Positions 36,590 to 47,630 of a stretch of 64,000 bases of DNA are shown one piece after another (the stretch's first letter is position 1; the number at the start of each line of letters is the position of its first letter). The translations under genes and the position numbers were made by a program. Source of the DNA: Ehretia macrophylla (Eukaryota; Streptophyta; Magnoliopsida; Boraginales; Ehretiaceae); assembly GCA_037974665.1 (NCBI GenBank), contig CM075783.1, forward strand, positions 7,180,762 to 7,244,761. Direction: 5' to 3'. The notes below the pieces were generated by a model. It was not told the DNA's origin, ran no database searches, and saw only the letters and a program-made list of their open reading frames with translations.

Positions 36590-37626
36590 ACATCCGAACA
36601 AGGGTGTCATCCGAACCCTTTGACCGAACCATAAGCAGTGAGAATTGCCACCCATCTGGATGAAGCCATTTGGACAAGGCATTCATGGACCCGGTCGATC
36701 GAATTGCGGCAGCTAGGGCTCTTTTAATAGGTTTTCTCTCTCTTTCTTTCATTTTAACTTTAACTCTCTTAAAACCCTACCCCTAAACTTGAAATCCTCT
36801 TCTTCCTATATAAAAAAGTCTTCATTTTTTCTCTCAAAATCATCTCTTAAAACACATGCCCACTTCTCAAATCTTCAAAAAAACAAGATTCAATCATGGT
36901 TCCTCCAAGGCAAACCAAAAAGAAAAGGAAGACTACTACTCAATGGGCTTCCCCATCTTCATATTCAAAGAACAAGGTGCTTTGGGGAAAAATCGTGGAC
37001 GAAAAAGTCTTTGAAGGTACTCATGTTCTTGAACTTTTTGATTATCAAGGTTGGACTCCTTTATTGAGGTTTCACGATTGCTCTTGTGAGTTATGGGTTA
37101 GAGAGTTCTATGCAAATCTTCAACCCCTTACTCCTTCTTTCACATTATGTAGCTATGTTAATCACCATGAAGTTGAAACTACATGTAGTGCCATTGCTAC
37201 TTTTTTGAATGTTCCTAATACGGGTATTAAAGCTTTTTTCTGGAAAAGATTGACCTAAGGATCTTTCTCAAGAAATTAAAGATGATATGTCTAACTTTTT
37301 ATGGGATGGAGTAATTGAGCCTCGTACCATTGGAATGCCTAAAAGAAAGGATTTGCATGCTGAAAATGACTCTTAATGCACCTTATTATGGAAGTCATAG
37401 TTCCTAGGAGGATAAATGATAGGTCTATTCTAAAATTTGTTGCATACAAAATGTACTTGATGTATCAAAGGGAGTTGATTTGCCTTCCTTACATTATGAT
37501 ATATCATCTTGCCCACACCAAGGACAGTAAAAACTCACTAGCCTATGGGTTGCCTTTATGTCGTATTTTTTAGCTTCTTGAAATTGTTCTTGTTGGTGTT
37601 ACTGGTCACCTTCATGACTACATATT
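36590..37626 (+). pseudogene. E10 extra ORF, Transposase_32-like domain (5' part)
   Basis: The ORF opens at the ATG at 36896 (MVPPRQTKKKRK) after a TC-rich leader. The basic N-terminus is followed by a domain with LLRFHDCSCELWVREFYANL, then SYVNHHEVETTCSAI and FLNVPNT. A frameshift near 37250 ends the first frame. Matching sequence continues at 37376-37573 with VIVPRRINDRSILKFVAYKM and YGLPLCRIF. This VREFYANL...FLxxP...LPR order is that of the 'putative plant transposon protein' domain (Transposase_32, PF20167), whose function is unknown. Its place after pol corresponds to the env-like or additional ORF of SIRE-type elements. It is cut at 37627 by E13 and resumes at 40054. Confidence 0.65.
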
Positions 37627-38530
37627 CAAACTGAAAGGATCATCTCTTGGAAATGTATGATTCACAACATAATAGAGTTAAAGCGGAAGCGTTGAGCATT
37701 TTAGAAATTTTCAACATTAACTTTTGTAATCACATGCATTTCCAAAGTAAAGTCCATGGTAATCAACATGCAACATATAATATATCAAATATATTATAAA
37801 GTAAACGGGAGATAAAATGGTATGCATCCCGTTTGAAGCCGAGAGAAGGTGGAATCACAACAAAGATGCTACAGCGTGAACAAGCCTCTTTCACACGTAC
37901 AAATGCTCTCGATCGAAACACACAAGCATCCAAAGGTAATCTACAAACTAAGTTAATGTGCTAGCTACTTAGTAGTAGATTAGAGCTTGCATATAATTAA
38001 AAAACAAAAAGAATAACACTTATCTTTTTTCGTGCTTTAGCCGAGAGCATCAAGGAAGAAGACATAGTTCTTATCTTTTTCTTCGTTCCCGTTGATGGCC
38101 GAAAGGATGATGAAAAGAATATGGTGTGGACTAGCCTCCTCCACAAGTGTAAAGGTCATAGATCGAAACACACGAGCATCCAATGGCAAACACCACAAAC
38201 CAAGTATATATGCGAGCTTCTCGGTGATAAATCTAAGCTTGTATAAATTTAGAAGGCAAGAGAAAAATCCTACTACCCTATCTTTACTATGGTCGAAAAT
38301 ACCATGAAAGAAAGGAGAGAATTTTGTCATCTTTTCTTCTCTTATGTTGGCCGAAAATCAACTTACACAATGAAGAGAAGTTGGCCTTTATATAGTGTCT
38401 TATGTTGTGTTAGCTTGTGACAAGTGGCATGTTAAGTCTTCTCAAGACTTCTTCATTTTGCCAAGTGTCAACCATGCATACATTCAAGACATCTTCCTTT
38501 GCCAACTTGGTTTTTGTCCTTTAGTGCTTT

Positions 38531-38602
38531 GTCCTCTAGTGCAACTTGTTGTTTGTCCTCTAGTGCAACTTGTTATTTGTCTTCTAGTGAAGGCTAGTAT
38601 TT
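38531..38602. repeat. 24-bp tandem repeat, three copies
   Basis: GTCCTCTAGTGCAACTTGTT-type units start at 38531, 38555 and 38579 within E13. Confidence 0.85.
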
Positions 38603-38652
38603 GCACTTGGACCCTAACATAGTGCAACTTGTTGTTTGTCTTCTAGTGAAGA

Positions 38653-38880
38653 CTAGTATTTGCACTTAGACCCTAACACTTCTAGTATTTGCACTTTGGC
38701 CTCAATACTTTTAGTATTTTCACTTTGACCCCAATACTTTTAGTATTTGCACTTTGGTTCCAATAATTTTAGTATTTGCACTTTGACCCTAATATTTTCA
38801 GTATTTGTACTTTTGGCCCCAATATTTTCCATATTTTTACTTTGGCCACAATACTTTCAATATTTGTACTTTTGGCCTGC
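38653..38880. repeat. 29-30 bp minisatellite, about eight diverged copies
   Basis: Units carry TAGTATTTGCACTTTGGCC and variants, each ending in CAATA. The equivalent part of the E16 LTRs (46405-46490 and 55040-55120) has only about three copies. Confidence 0.8.
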
Positions 38881-40053
38881 TTAATGATTAACGTCCAAAG
38901 TAAATAACATTAACTCTTTAACGTCTTTCTAACTTAATATCAAGCTCGTTAATTGCCTTATTCTTGATGTTTTTTTGTGTGTGACTTTCTATATTCATAA
39001 CCGTATAATAATGAGGGACTATTAAACGCTTTCAATCTATTCCAAGAATGTCTATGTCATTCTCTGAAATACCCTCACGTTCAAGAGTTACATCTAGCAA
39101 CATATGCGCATCATGACAATTTATACGGTAATGAAGTCCAACTCTTATAAATTTATTTATAGTCGCGAATTAGCGTGCAGTCCGTTCCTTCCATTAAATA
39201 TGTCCTGATCGTTGTGGGGACCATGATACGATTAAGTCCACTAAACGATTCTATGCGTAAATCTATTTGGTGGAATGAGAGATGACACATATGGAAAAAC
39301 TCATTTCGATCATTCCATCATTTACGCCTCGGCCAAGGACTTCCTCGTTCAACAACCGAAATAAGATCGCATAGGACATCGCCTCACGTCAGAGGTTAAC
39401 GGATCTTATCTTGACAATTACTTGTCGATCTATATCACAAGACTAAAATGCGAGAAGTCGTATCTCACCTTTATTAAGGCGAGCTTTGTCCAAACACAAG
39501 ATTTAGCCCCTGATATATCTGGCAGCCATAATTTCTCAATTCAAATGATTAATTTGCACAATTCGCAACAAATGACAAACTATTAATCCAAAGTCATGTA
39601 GTTTTAGTCATTCTTGTCACATTCAGTGATTCGTTCAACTAACAATTACCCATATATAAGTTAGTCGCATCCCTATGCTATTATGGTACAAGGCTCGCCA
39701 TCCTTTGTCATTAACATCTCTATATTAATCAAAGGTAACTTACATATGATAGCTCGTACTTGTTTATTTTAGTTCCGGTCGAATAATTTGAGGGTTATGA
39801 ATCATTTTGAATGTTTATCATATCAAAGAAATATGCCAACGTATTCTAAACACTTTTAGAATATATTTGTTCTCCGAAAAACATTAAGGACACATTCATA
39901 TAATAGGAATGACGGAGAATATGAACCTCACAAACAAGTCAATATGCAAACAAACATATAGACATAAATGCCATTAGGTACAAGTTAATGCCAATATATC
40001 CCCAAAATAGGTCATCTAACTATATAGCATTAGGGCATATCTCCAACACAAAC

Positions 40054-40529
40054 TTGATTTGATATCACTTCAACGCATGAAAATGGGCATTCTTAATCAT
40101 AGGATTGTTGAGTTACATGAAATTACTACTGCCAAAGAAAAATAGGTTGAAGGTAGTAATATTCAAGTTTAGGGTAGTCGTGAGCCAGTAGAAGATGATG
40201 AAGAAGGGGACGACTTTGGTGATGATGAAGAATAAAGGGACGACTTTGATGACTCTGATGAAGACTCTATTACCTCGAAAACTAAAACTAAACATCGGGA
40301 TAACGTTAGAGGTTCTATGGATGTTAGTGCTCATAGAGTTTTGGGTGGTCCTAGTAGATCGAATCCAATGTCTCAAGGGTCGTTTGATGATGTGCGTCAA
40401 CATATGCGTGTAATGAGTATGAGGCAACAAAACTTGGAGAAACTTCTCAAGGATCATCAAGAAAACACCACAAGAGGTTTGGCAAATTTGTCCAAACAAA
40501 TTCAAAGAGTTGAGAAGGATCTTCTTTGA
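40054..40529 (+). pseudogene. E10 extra ORF, 3' part (acidic and coiled-coil-like tail)
   Basis: After E13 the ORF resumes with codons that fit directly onto the 5' part at the CAAAC target site. A stop at about 40144 and an acidic run follow (EEGDDFGDDEE-like, 40196-40236). The frame 40317-40529 then contains MRQQNLEKLLKDHQENTTRG and LANLSKQIQRVEKDLL, which looks like an amphipathic or coiled-coil end. A hydrophilic tail of this kind commonly follows the Transposase_32-like domain. Function is unknown. Confidence 0.55.
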
Positions 40530-41154
40530 TGGAATTGAAGGTCAATTGAAAGCAGTCTTCAGCAATATGCCAAAGAAGAAATAATTCTCATGATTGTCTC
40601 TTGATCTCTTTTTGCTCACTCTGAACGTTTCATAACCATGTTTTTCTCTTTTCAAAACTTTGTTTCATTAACTCTAATCTTGGTTTTAGGATTTCTTTTT
40701 TTACTCTCAAGACTTTTTGCTCTCTTGTTTTCAATTTACTGTGCATGGTTGATTATGGCTTTCTTCTTATCTTGTTTATCTTGCTCTTAATTGCCATTGA
40801 GTATGCATCTCATGACTCTACTCTTTAATGACATTGGAATGGTTTGTTGGTGAAATCCCACTATAGTGATATTTCATCTTGTCTTTCGTTTGATGATGCC
40901 AAAAGAGGAAGAATTGAAAGAATAGCATATGAGAGTAGCATGTAAATTAGAATATATTGAAAGAATAGCATAACAGAATAACATCTAAATTGGAATATGC
41001 ATATAGTAAAGGGGGCATTGAAAGTAACATATAAGAGTAGGATGTAAATTTGATATGCATATAGTAAGAGGGAACATTCTCTTTCCTTACTATTTCTTAC
41101 TAATGCCTTGATATGCCTTCATATCATACTTAAGTTTGTAAGATTTTGTCATCA
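40530..41154 (+). other. E10 3' untranslated region
   Basis: Non-coding. It holds three imperfect copies of a 50-60 bp unit beginning TTGAAAGAATAGCAT or TTGAAAGTAACAT (about 40915-41075). A PPT-like phrase GATGATGCCAAAAGAGGAAG occurs at about 40891-40910, ahead of the real PPT. Confidence 0.6.
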
Positions 41155-41170
41155 TCAAAAAGGGGAAGAT
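41155..41170 (+). other. E10 polypurine tract
   Basis: ATCAAAAAGGGGAAGAT directly precedes the LTR start TGTTAGC at 41171. This ATCA(A)AAAGGGG form is typical of SIRE-like elements. Confidence 0.8.
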
Positions 41171-42340
41171 TGTTAGCTTGAAGGCTTTTACCCTATATTT
41201 TGATGATAACTAAATCTTAATTATTGACTAATCTTGTGTTGTCGAAGTAATTTGCTTAAGGATTAGTCAAGCTCATGGAGATTCCAACAATGATCAAATA
41301 ATGAAATTCAAGACTCAAATGATGAAGTTCGGTAAAGAGTTCATCCATGAAACTCTCATCATATGAAGAATGAAGATGAACTTGACGAGGGAGTCATAAC
41401 GAATAAGAAGTGGCATCATATGGGTTACCGGTTATTTTTTGTAAGATACCTAAGTTTTGTCTTGTGTTATGCTTAAGATATCACATCTTTCAAAAGTTTG
41501 CTTTCAAAATACCTTTGGCCCTTGTCTCTAAAAAGAATTGAAATGAGTCACAAAATGATTTTGAACAAATAATTTTTCATTGGCAAAAATGTGTTTTAAT
41601 ACAAAATCCCTTTTTAAAAATCATTTCAGATCACATTGCCAAAGCAGCAAGTGCATTAACAATGATCCGGACAAGGGACCCGGTCAAGGCACTCGACCAG
41701 ATCTCTTTATCTAGATCCATTGCAGTGGCTGCTTGGCATGGTCCGGACATAGGACTCGGTCGAGGCACTCGACCGGATGGTGTCCAGTATGATCCGAACA
41801 AGGGACCTAGTCAAGGTACTCGACCGGATGAAGTTGATTTTGAAAAAAAAAAAAAAACTAGCTGTTATTTTTCCGTTGGGGGTTTTCTTTAAAGCTACAA
41901 CCACACCCCATTTGCAAAATAACTCTTCCAACTTCAAGCATTGAATACTAAGCTTACACAAGTCTTTATTACATAATTAATGCTACAAATCTTGAGCTAA
42001 CACTTGCAAATCATTGAGCTATCAAAGATCTTAACTTGTATTATCTAACTCGTGAGAAGTTAATCTTTGTTCTAATTTTCTCTCATCCTTCAAAGCTTGT
42101 ATACACTCTAGATCTATAGCCTTGAGAGATTCATTGTATAGAGAGTGTTCAAATCCTCTTTGTGAATTCAAAGAAGGGGAAGAAGTTCATACAACTCTTG
42201 TTAATTCAAGAGAACTTGTATTGTTGGTTTTTGCTTCACCAACTTTTGAAGAATCAATACTAGTAGAGCTAATGGAAATCCTAAGGGGATGTAACCTTAG
42301 GTGGTGGATGTAGATTAGCGAACCACCATAAATCATTGTG
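41171..42340 (+). repeat. E10 3' LTR (right end lost)
   Basis: This matches E11 from TGTTAG to about GTAGATTAGCGAACCACC (42310-42328). It then stops about 190 bp short of the E11 end and runs straight into the gag of E14, so a deletion junction lies at about 42335-42345. ORFs at 41662-41961 and 42122-42313 are in-LTR chance frames. Confidence 0.75.
41664..41829. repeat. Three direct copies of a hairpin-bearing 39-bp unit
   Basis: GATCCGGACAAGGGACC...CTCGACC(A/G)GAT occurs at 41664-41702, 41740-41778 and 41791-41829. Each unit contains a potential stem: GGTCGAG...CTCGACC is perfect in copy 2. Confidence 0.8.
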
Positions 42341-42487
42341 TTCGTGAGCCTAATGCACCCGCACAGTGAGTCACAAGCTTGTTATTAAATGGAAAAAAAA
42401 TTCATGCTTGGTCTCGTTCATTCCGTCTTTATCTTGGTGGAAAACATAAAATTGGATGGATTTTAGGTATGGAGCCTAAGCCGAAAG
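42341..42487 (+). pseudogene. E14 gag, N-terminal fragment
   Basis: A frame here reads LYLGGKHKIGWILG after a SxxLLLNGK-like segment. This matches the copia gag start in which a W-S-R-(S/A) stretch precedes (L/A)GGKxKIGW. There is a stop just before (TGA near 42367) and an A8 run (42392-42399) that probably causes a frameshift. It is interrupted by LTR E15. Confidence 0.65.
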
Positions 42488-44833
42488 TGTGACGCTCGAC
42501 ACCTCTAGCATGTTTGCATTAACTGTTGCATATTTTTTTGTGCATTTCAGTGTGCATTTACTTATCTTATGATTAGTTACTATTCATCATGATTTTTGAC
42601 TGTTTATTTTCTCTGAATTAACATTTTTCCCATGTTATATGATCTATTGGAAGAATGAGTAAAAAAAGATTTAGAGCATTGCACATTGGGAGAGCGCGTT
42701 AGGAAAATGTTTTTCGGTTCAAGTGAATAGTGAAAACATTGCCTAGCATGGTAATTGGGCTAATTAGTATTTATTGGGCTCTTTGGACTTTATTTTCCTT
42801 GTCTAGCATTATATTTTGGCCCAAAATAATAACTAACATATACTATATACATATAATACAGTACACATATACATAATAGCTAGCAAACAAAAGAAAAAAT
42901 TCCACCTTTGTCCTAGCCAAGGCCGACGGCCAACACCAAGCAAAAGAGAGAGAATTTCATCTTCAAGCTACCATCTTGTGTGCATCCAAGCTTGTTTCAA
43001 GGGCGTTCAAACCATCCTAGACCTTCATATTGCACCTACAAAGGGTTTGGTGAGGGATTTTGGCATTTATATGCATTTTTCATATATGAGTCTTAACTTT
43101 AATTTTTAGATTTGTGAATTATAGCTTATGTAATGCTCAACTCTTGTGATATATGACTTGTACATGTTACCTAGACTTGTGTAATGTGGTTGTATAGCTT
43201 GTTGTTGAATTGATGCATTTGATAAAATGTTGAAGATAATGAATAGTGTCAATTCAAGGGTTTGTTAAAATGTGATTTAGATATTTATTCTATGCTATAA
43301 TTAGGTGCTTTAGGTGTTAATAAATATAGATTGATGATCGTGTGTAGTTAATTTGCTCGGAACTTGTTTAAATGCAAAAATAGCTAAATTTCAAAAGGGG
43401 TTTAGTATGAAAAGTGAATCCGGGTGCAAATGGATGTTATAGATAGTGTTTATTGGGTGTGAGGATGCTTAATGTGGTTTTATGGCACCAAATTGGAGGT
43501 TAGTTTGGGTACTTTAGTTCAAACTCACCTCGGGGCCCTCAGGGCTTTTGCACTTAGCGTAGTTAAAAATGGGTTTTTCTAGTGTCAAGAGGTGCCATAA
43601 AGTGCCATTAGAAGGGTAAGATAGTTAGCTTGTGAATTTTGTTATGTATGTTTCAATTGGAACCTAAATTGAGCTAGTAGACAAAGGGAAAAAGTGTTAA
43701 AGTTGTGTTTAAAGCTAGTATTGGCTTAGAAACTCTCTTATCATGTTGTTTGAATGCTTATTAAGTTGCTTACAATTTGAAAATCATGTATGAGGGCAAC
43801 CTACTTTGTTGACCCTCAACTATGTGTTTATTGGTTTATATTATTATATTGTTTTATCATTGTTGTTTGTGTGATCGAATTGTTAGTTGTGCAACCTTAT
43901 CATTTGGGACAGATGCGATGGGCCTCTCTGGGTGGCATCGGCCTTATCATTGTTGGTTGTTCTAGCTTCGTACCCTAGTCCCTCACCTCCTGGTATGGAG
44001 TATGCCAGGGGGTAAGGGTCGTAGGATTGGGCACATCCGGAGTACCCATTGGTGTAAAAGGCTGCCGGCATATCGAGATTGTGGTTCGTGGATCGTGGTT
44101 CAAGAATTGGAGTGATAAGGATTACATATCGTATCCTTTTAAAATGTGTGGTATCATATTGTTTATTCGGTATTTTCATTGTTTAACTGTTATACTTGTA
44201 TTTAACTGTTGCATTGCACGAAAACATTTTCGAAAACACCCCGGTTAACTGTATCCCATCCCTCACTGGGCAATTGTGATTGTTCATTCCTCATTTTAAC
44301 ATATTTCAAGAAGTGCTGAGGTTGATCCTCAGCTTTTAGCTGTAAAGGGAGAGGAAGAGGTACAGTTACAGCAGTTGCCTTGAGTGTTGTGTTGTTATGT
44401 TGCTTGTTGCTTGAGGTTGGCTTGTTTGGTTGATCATGTGAATAATGTAAAGTTGTTGTGCATATATGATCTATTTTAAGCCCTATGGGTCTTGTGCATA
44501 TTTATGTTGTACAAGGATTGTAATAATTAGTTTGATGATGTATGGTTTGAATTGTAGCGGCATGTAACAACTTATAACTTTGTCTTATTGTTAATGTTGC
44601 ATGCTTGTGTGGTTACTAAAAGTTAGTTGTTTGGTTGGTCTTAAATTATAAGAAAGTTTAATGGGTAAGATTAGAGTGGTAAGATAAGCAGTTTTAAAAC
44701 ATAGAATTTCAAGGGTTATCACAATGCATGCTTGTGTGTTTACTTTGTCTAGGTTAAGGCTCGGATGGCCTTAAGGTAGGGAGAAGTTGGGCGGTTGGAG
44801 TTGGAGTATGTTGTGGATGTTGGATTTTGTAGT
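42488..44833 (+). mobile_element. E15: gypsy-type LTR (E5/E7 family) in E14 gag, right end degraded
   Basis: It starts TGTGACGCTCGACACC at 42488 and follows the E7 LTR (inverted) and E5 in sequence order, including GATGGGCCTCTCTGGGT (43918) and GGCTCGGATGGCCTTAAGG (44759). The last approximately 170 bp of the family, ending GTTACA or CTACA, are absent. E14 gag resumes by about 44834. The left flank GAAAG (42483-42487) has no visible partner. It is therefore a solo LTR with a 3' deletion. ORFs 43790-44248 lie inside it. Confidence 0.75.
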
Positions 44834-45189
44834 TTTGTGGTTGTTCTTTGGTTGAATGTTCAGTTCTATGGAAGATCGAATCTATAATATGTTTGTGTAT
44901 CACAAGACAGTTCATGGTTTATCGAGTTCAATTACAAAGATGTATGCCCATACAAGTCATGATTCTCGAATCTTCGAGCTTTATCGTGAAATTTCTCAGG
45001 CTTCTCATACGACTTTGGGATTCTCTGTTGCGGATTATTTTGGGTATCTCCAAACTAGATGGGAAGAATCAGCTCAATATGAGCCTTTGAGTGATTTCCC
45101 AAATTATGCTAAGGTTGAGACTAAACATCTAGATCATCATCAAACTTATCACTTCTTGATGGGTCTAAAGCCTGAGTTCGAGAATCTTC
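44834..45189 (+). pseudogene. E14 gag, central fragment
   Basis: The frame 44856-45190 has MEDRIYNMFVYHKTVHGL, ITKMYAHTSHDSRIFELYRE, YFGYLQTRWEESAQYEP and HFLMGLKPEFENLL. This is the core of a copia gag (UBN2/retrotransposon gag type), which forms the particle shell. It stops at the E16 insertion site; TCTTC at 45185-45189 is the target duplication. The next gag codons are found after 56247. Confidence 0.85.
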
Positions 45190-47612
45190 TGAAAGCAACA
45201 CACATAGAATCACATCTAAACACGTATCATATGGTAGTTGGGTCCAAGATCGTAGAAGAAACACATGGATAGTATGCTAAGGCTGAAAATAGCTATGGCA
45301 TATTTCAAAATTTTAACTAACATTAACATGTATTCTTCCAACAATGTCCATAAACTAGCTATACACATGTCATATATCAACTATATATAACGTAAAATAG
45401 GTTTGTAGGTATACCTCTTGTACACACTTGGTTGATAAAGTTTTGTCCTTGAAGCACTTGAATCCTTCAAAATAGAAGGCTCTAGTTGGTCCACCAAGCA
45501 TCCAAAGCTCAACCAATCCTCAAAAGCAAAGTGTGCTAGTATACTTTTGAGATTTGAAGCTAAGTGTATATGGTTTACAATCAAAATGCAAAGCTTTCTT
45601 CTCTTTCTTGCTATGGCCGAATAGGCATATGAAAAAGATGAAAAACTGTTGCTTTTTCTATGTTGGTTTGACCGTCTATGGCTAGGTGTAGAGGAGAGAG
45701 AATGTTTTATACATATTATCTTATAATCTCTATTATAACATATATGTAATACATGCAAAATTAACCAATCAATAAAAGAGAGATTGACTGTTAACTTGGA
45801 TTAAACCCTTGCATGTTATTGGATTGTAATTATTACAATCTAATGGTTAGAATAATTTTTCTCTTTCCTTTGCTTGTTGGCCGAAAAAGAGAGGAGAGAG
45901 GAGAGACAAATATGTCTTCCTTCTATTTCATATATAATCTCTATTATTATATTAATCTTGCATAATTAAGTAGCCAATCACAATTGCTATCTTCTTTGCA
46001 AGAACAAGATAAAGTCATGCATGTCATTGCATTGTAATCATTATAATCCAAAAGTTACAGTTTTCTCTCTCTCTTGACACTTGGCAAAAAGCAAATATCA
46101 TCACTTTATGGCTAGGATCGTTTTGTCTTTATTCAATATTCAATCTCAACCATTCAATTCAAATTAGAATACTAGGATTGATGACATAAACAAACCACTC
46201 ACCCAACTTTACATGTGTAAACACCAAATGCGCATGCTCAATCACTAATTTGTCTTTTCACTTGATGACTAGGATTGATGACGTGGCATTTCTCAAATCA
46301 CATCATCAATATATACATATATATATATAAACACCCTTTATATATATATATATATATATTATTTTTGTCCATTCTAATCTCTATTAGAATAAATATATTG
46401 AAACAAAATTTTAATAATTACAGTTTGGCCCCAAAAGTTTTGATAATTACAATTTGACCCCAAAACTTTACAAAATTATACTTTTGGACCGAATGCCAAC
46501 ATAGATGACTCTTAACACCTTAAAGTCACCAACCACATTATACGAACTTCCATCGAACTTATTCATGACGCTTATAAGTGTGTGACCTTCTAGATTTATA
46601 ATCGTATATCGATGAGAGACCGAAAAGCCTCCTTATCTATTTCGAAAATGTCTCCGCCATTTTTCGAAATACCTTCATGTTCATGAGTGACGTACTAGCA
46701 ATAAATATACCGTGAAAATATATATGATAATGAAGACACTGTCATTCATGAATCTATTTACCATCAAGAATTAGTGTGTAGTCCGATCCTTCTATTAAAA
46801 ATGCCCCGATCGGGAAAGGACCATGAAAATAGTTAAGTCCACTTCTGATTCTATGAAATAAATCTAAACCGGTGAAACGAGAGATTACTACCATGGAAAA
46901 ACTTTTTCCACCAATTCATACTCGCCTTAGCCAAGGACTTTCTCGTTTAACGACCAATTTTAGATATCATAAGTCATCGCCTCTCTCTGGAGGTTAATAG
47001 ATCTTATCTTGACAATTACTTGTCAGTCTATATCATAAGACTAAAATACGACAAGCCGTAACCCACCTTATAGAAGACAGGTATTATCCAGACGTAATGT
47101 TTAGCCCCCGATGTAACCGGCAGCTATAATTTCTCAAGTCTGAGGATTAATTTGCAAAATTCCCTACTAAATAGTAAACTATTAACCTGAAATTATGTAA
47201 TTCACTATTTATTGTCACATTCAATGATCCATACACTAACGACCACTCATATGTATATTAGTCCATATCACCATGTTGTTATGGTACTTCGCATACCATC
47301 TTTATCATTAATATCACTATGTTAATCAAAGGTAATAACATACGATAACCCGTACTCGATTATTCTAGTCCCGGTCAAACAATCTGAAGGGCTATAAATC
47401 GGTTCTTAATGTTTATCATATTGAAAAAAAATAGCGAAGTATTCTAAACTTCTTTAGAACGTATTTTTCTTCTCGGATAAGCATTAGGGACATGTTTATA
47501 CAGAGCGGAGAATATAAACATCCAAAACATCATTGTGTATAAAACACACACATATTCTTATTAAATCCTAATTAGGTCATCTCATTTATAGCATTAGAGC
47601 ATATCCCTAACA
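45190..47612 (-). repeat. E16 3' LTR
   Basis: This pairs with 53812-56242. A short (TA)n lies at 46339-46359. The TATA position (about 46751-46765) reads GATGGTAAATAG on the minus strand rather than ACTATAAATAG. Confidence 0.93.
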
Positions 47613-47630
47613 ATCTTCCACTTGCACTAA
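47613..47630 (-). other. E16 polypurine tract
   Basis: The minus strand TTAGTGCAAGTGGAAGAT precedes the LTR start TGTTAGGG. It is the same tract as in E2, with one G-to-A change. Confidence 0.75.

Larger units (their letters stand above)
37632..40048 (-). mobile_element. E13: solo copia LTR (E2/E16 family) in the E10 extra ORF
   Basis: The LTR is 2417 bp. The plus strand begins TGAAAGGATCATC and ends GGGCATATCTCCAACA. A perfect TSD CAAAC occurs at 37627-37631 and 40049-40053. Its termini match E16 (TGAAAGCAAC at 45190). TATA is at about 39151-39162 (minus strand). ORFs 38037-38330 and 38395-38622 are LTR sequence, not genes. Confidence 0.95.
29693..42340 (+). mobile_element. E10: SIRE/Maximus-like copia element with an extra ORF after pol
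   Basis: Remaining parts are pre-integrase and integrase (29693-30420), RT (30480-31890), RNase H (31891-32505), an intergenic stretch rich in CCGAAC and GGTCGA phrases (32506-32569 and 36590-36730), an extra sense ORF (36896-40529, interrupted), a 3' untranslated region with PPT (40530-41170), and a 3' LTR (41171 to about 42340, right end lost). The order integrase before RT defines copia. An additional ORF between pol and the 3' LTR, and the AAAAAGGGG-type PPT, point to the SIRE/Maximus lineage. The 5' LTR and gag are missing. Three solo LTRs (E11, which contains E12, and E13) interrupt it. Confidence 0.75.

Noticed and set aside
36789-37067. 92-codon ORF starting at 36789
   Set aside because: It overlaps the Transposase_32-like frame (36896-37258) in another phase and has no recognisable motif.
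45381-45758. A 125-codon minus-strand ORF present in both E16 LTRs (also 54003-54380), seemingly a conserved LTR gene
   Set aside because: The two copies are kept similar by LTR origin alone. Most of the differences change the amino acid (roughly 16 of 125 residues), so there is no sign of selection on a protein, and no domain is recognisable.
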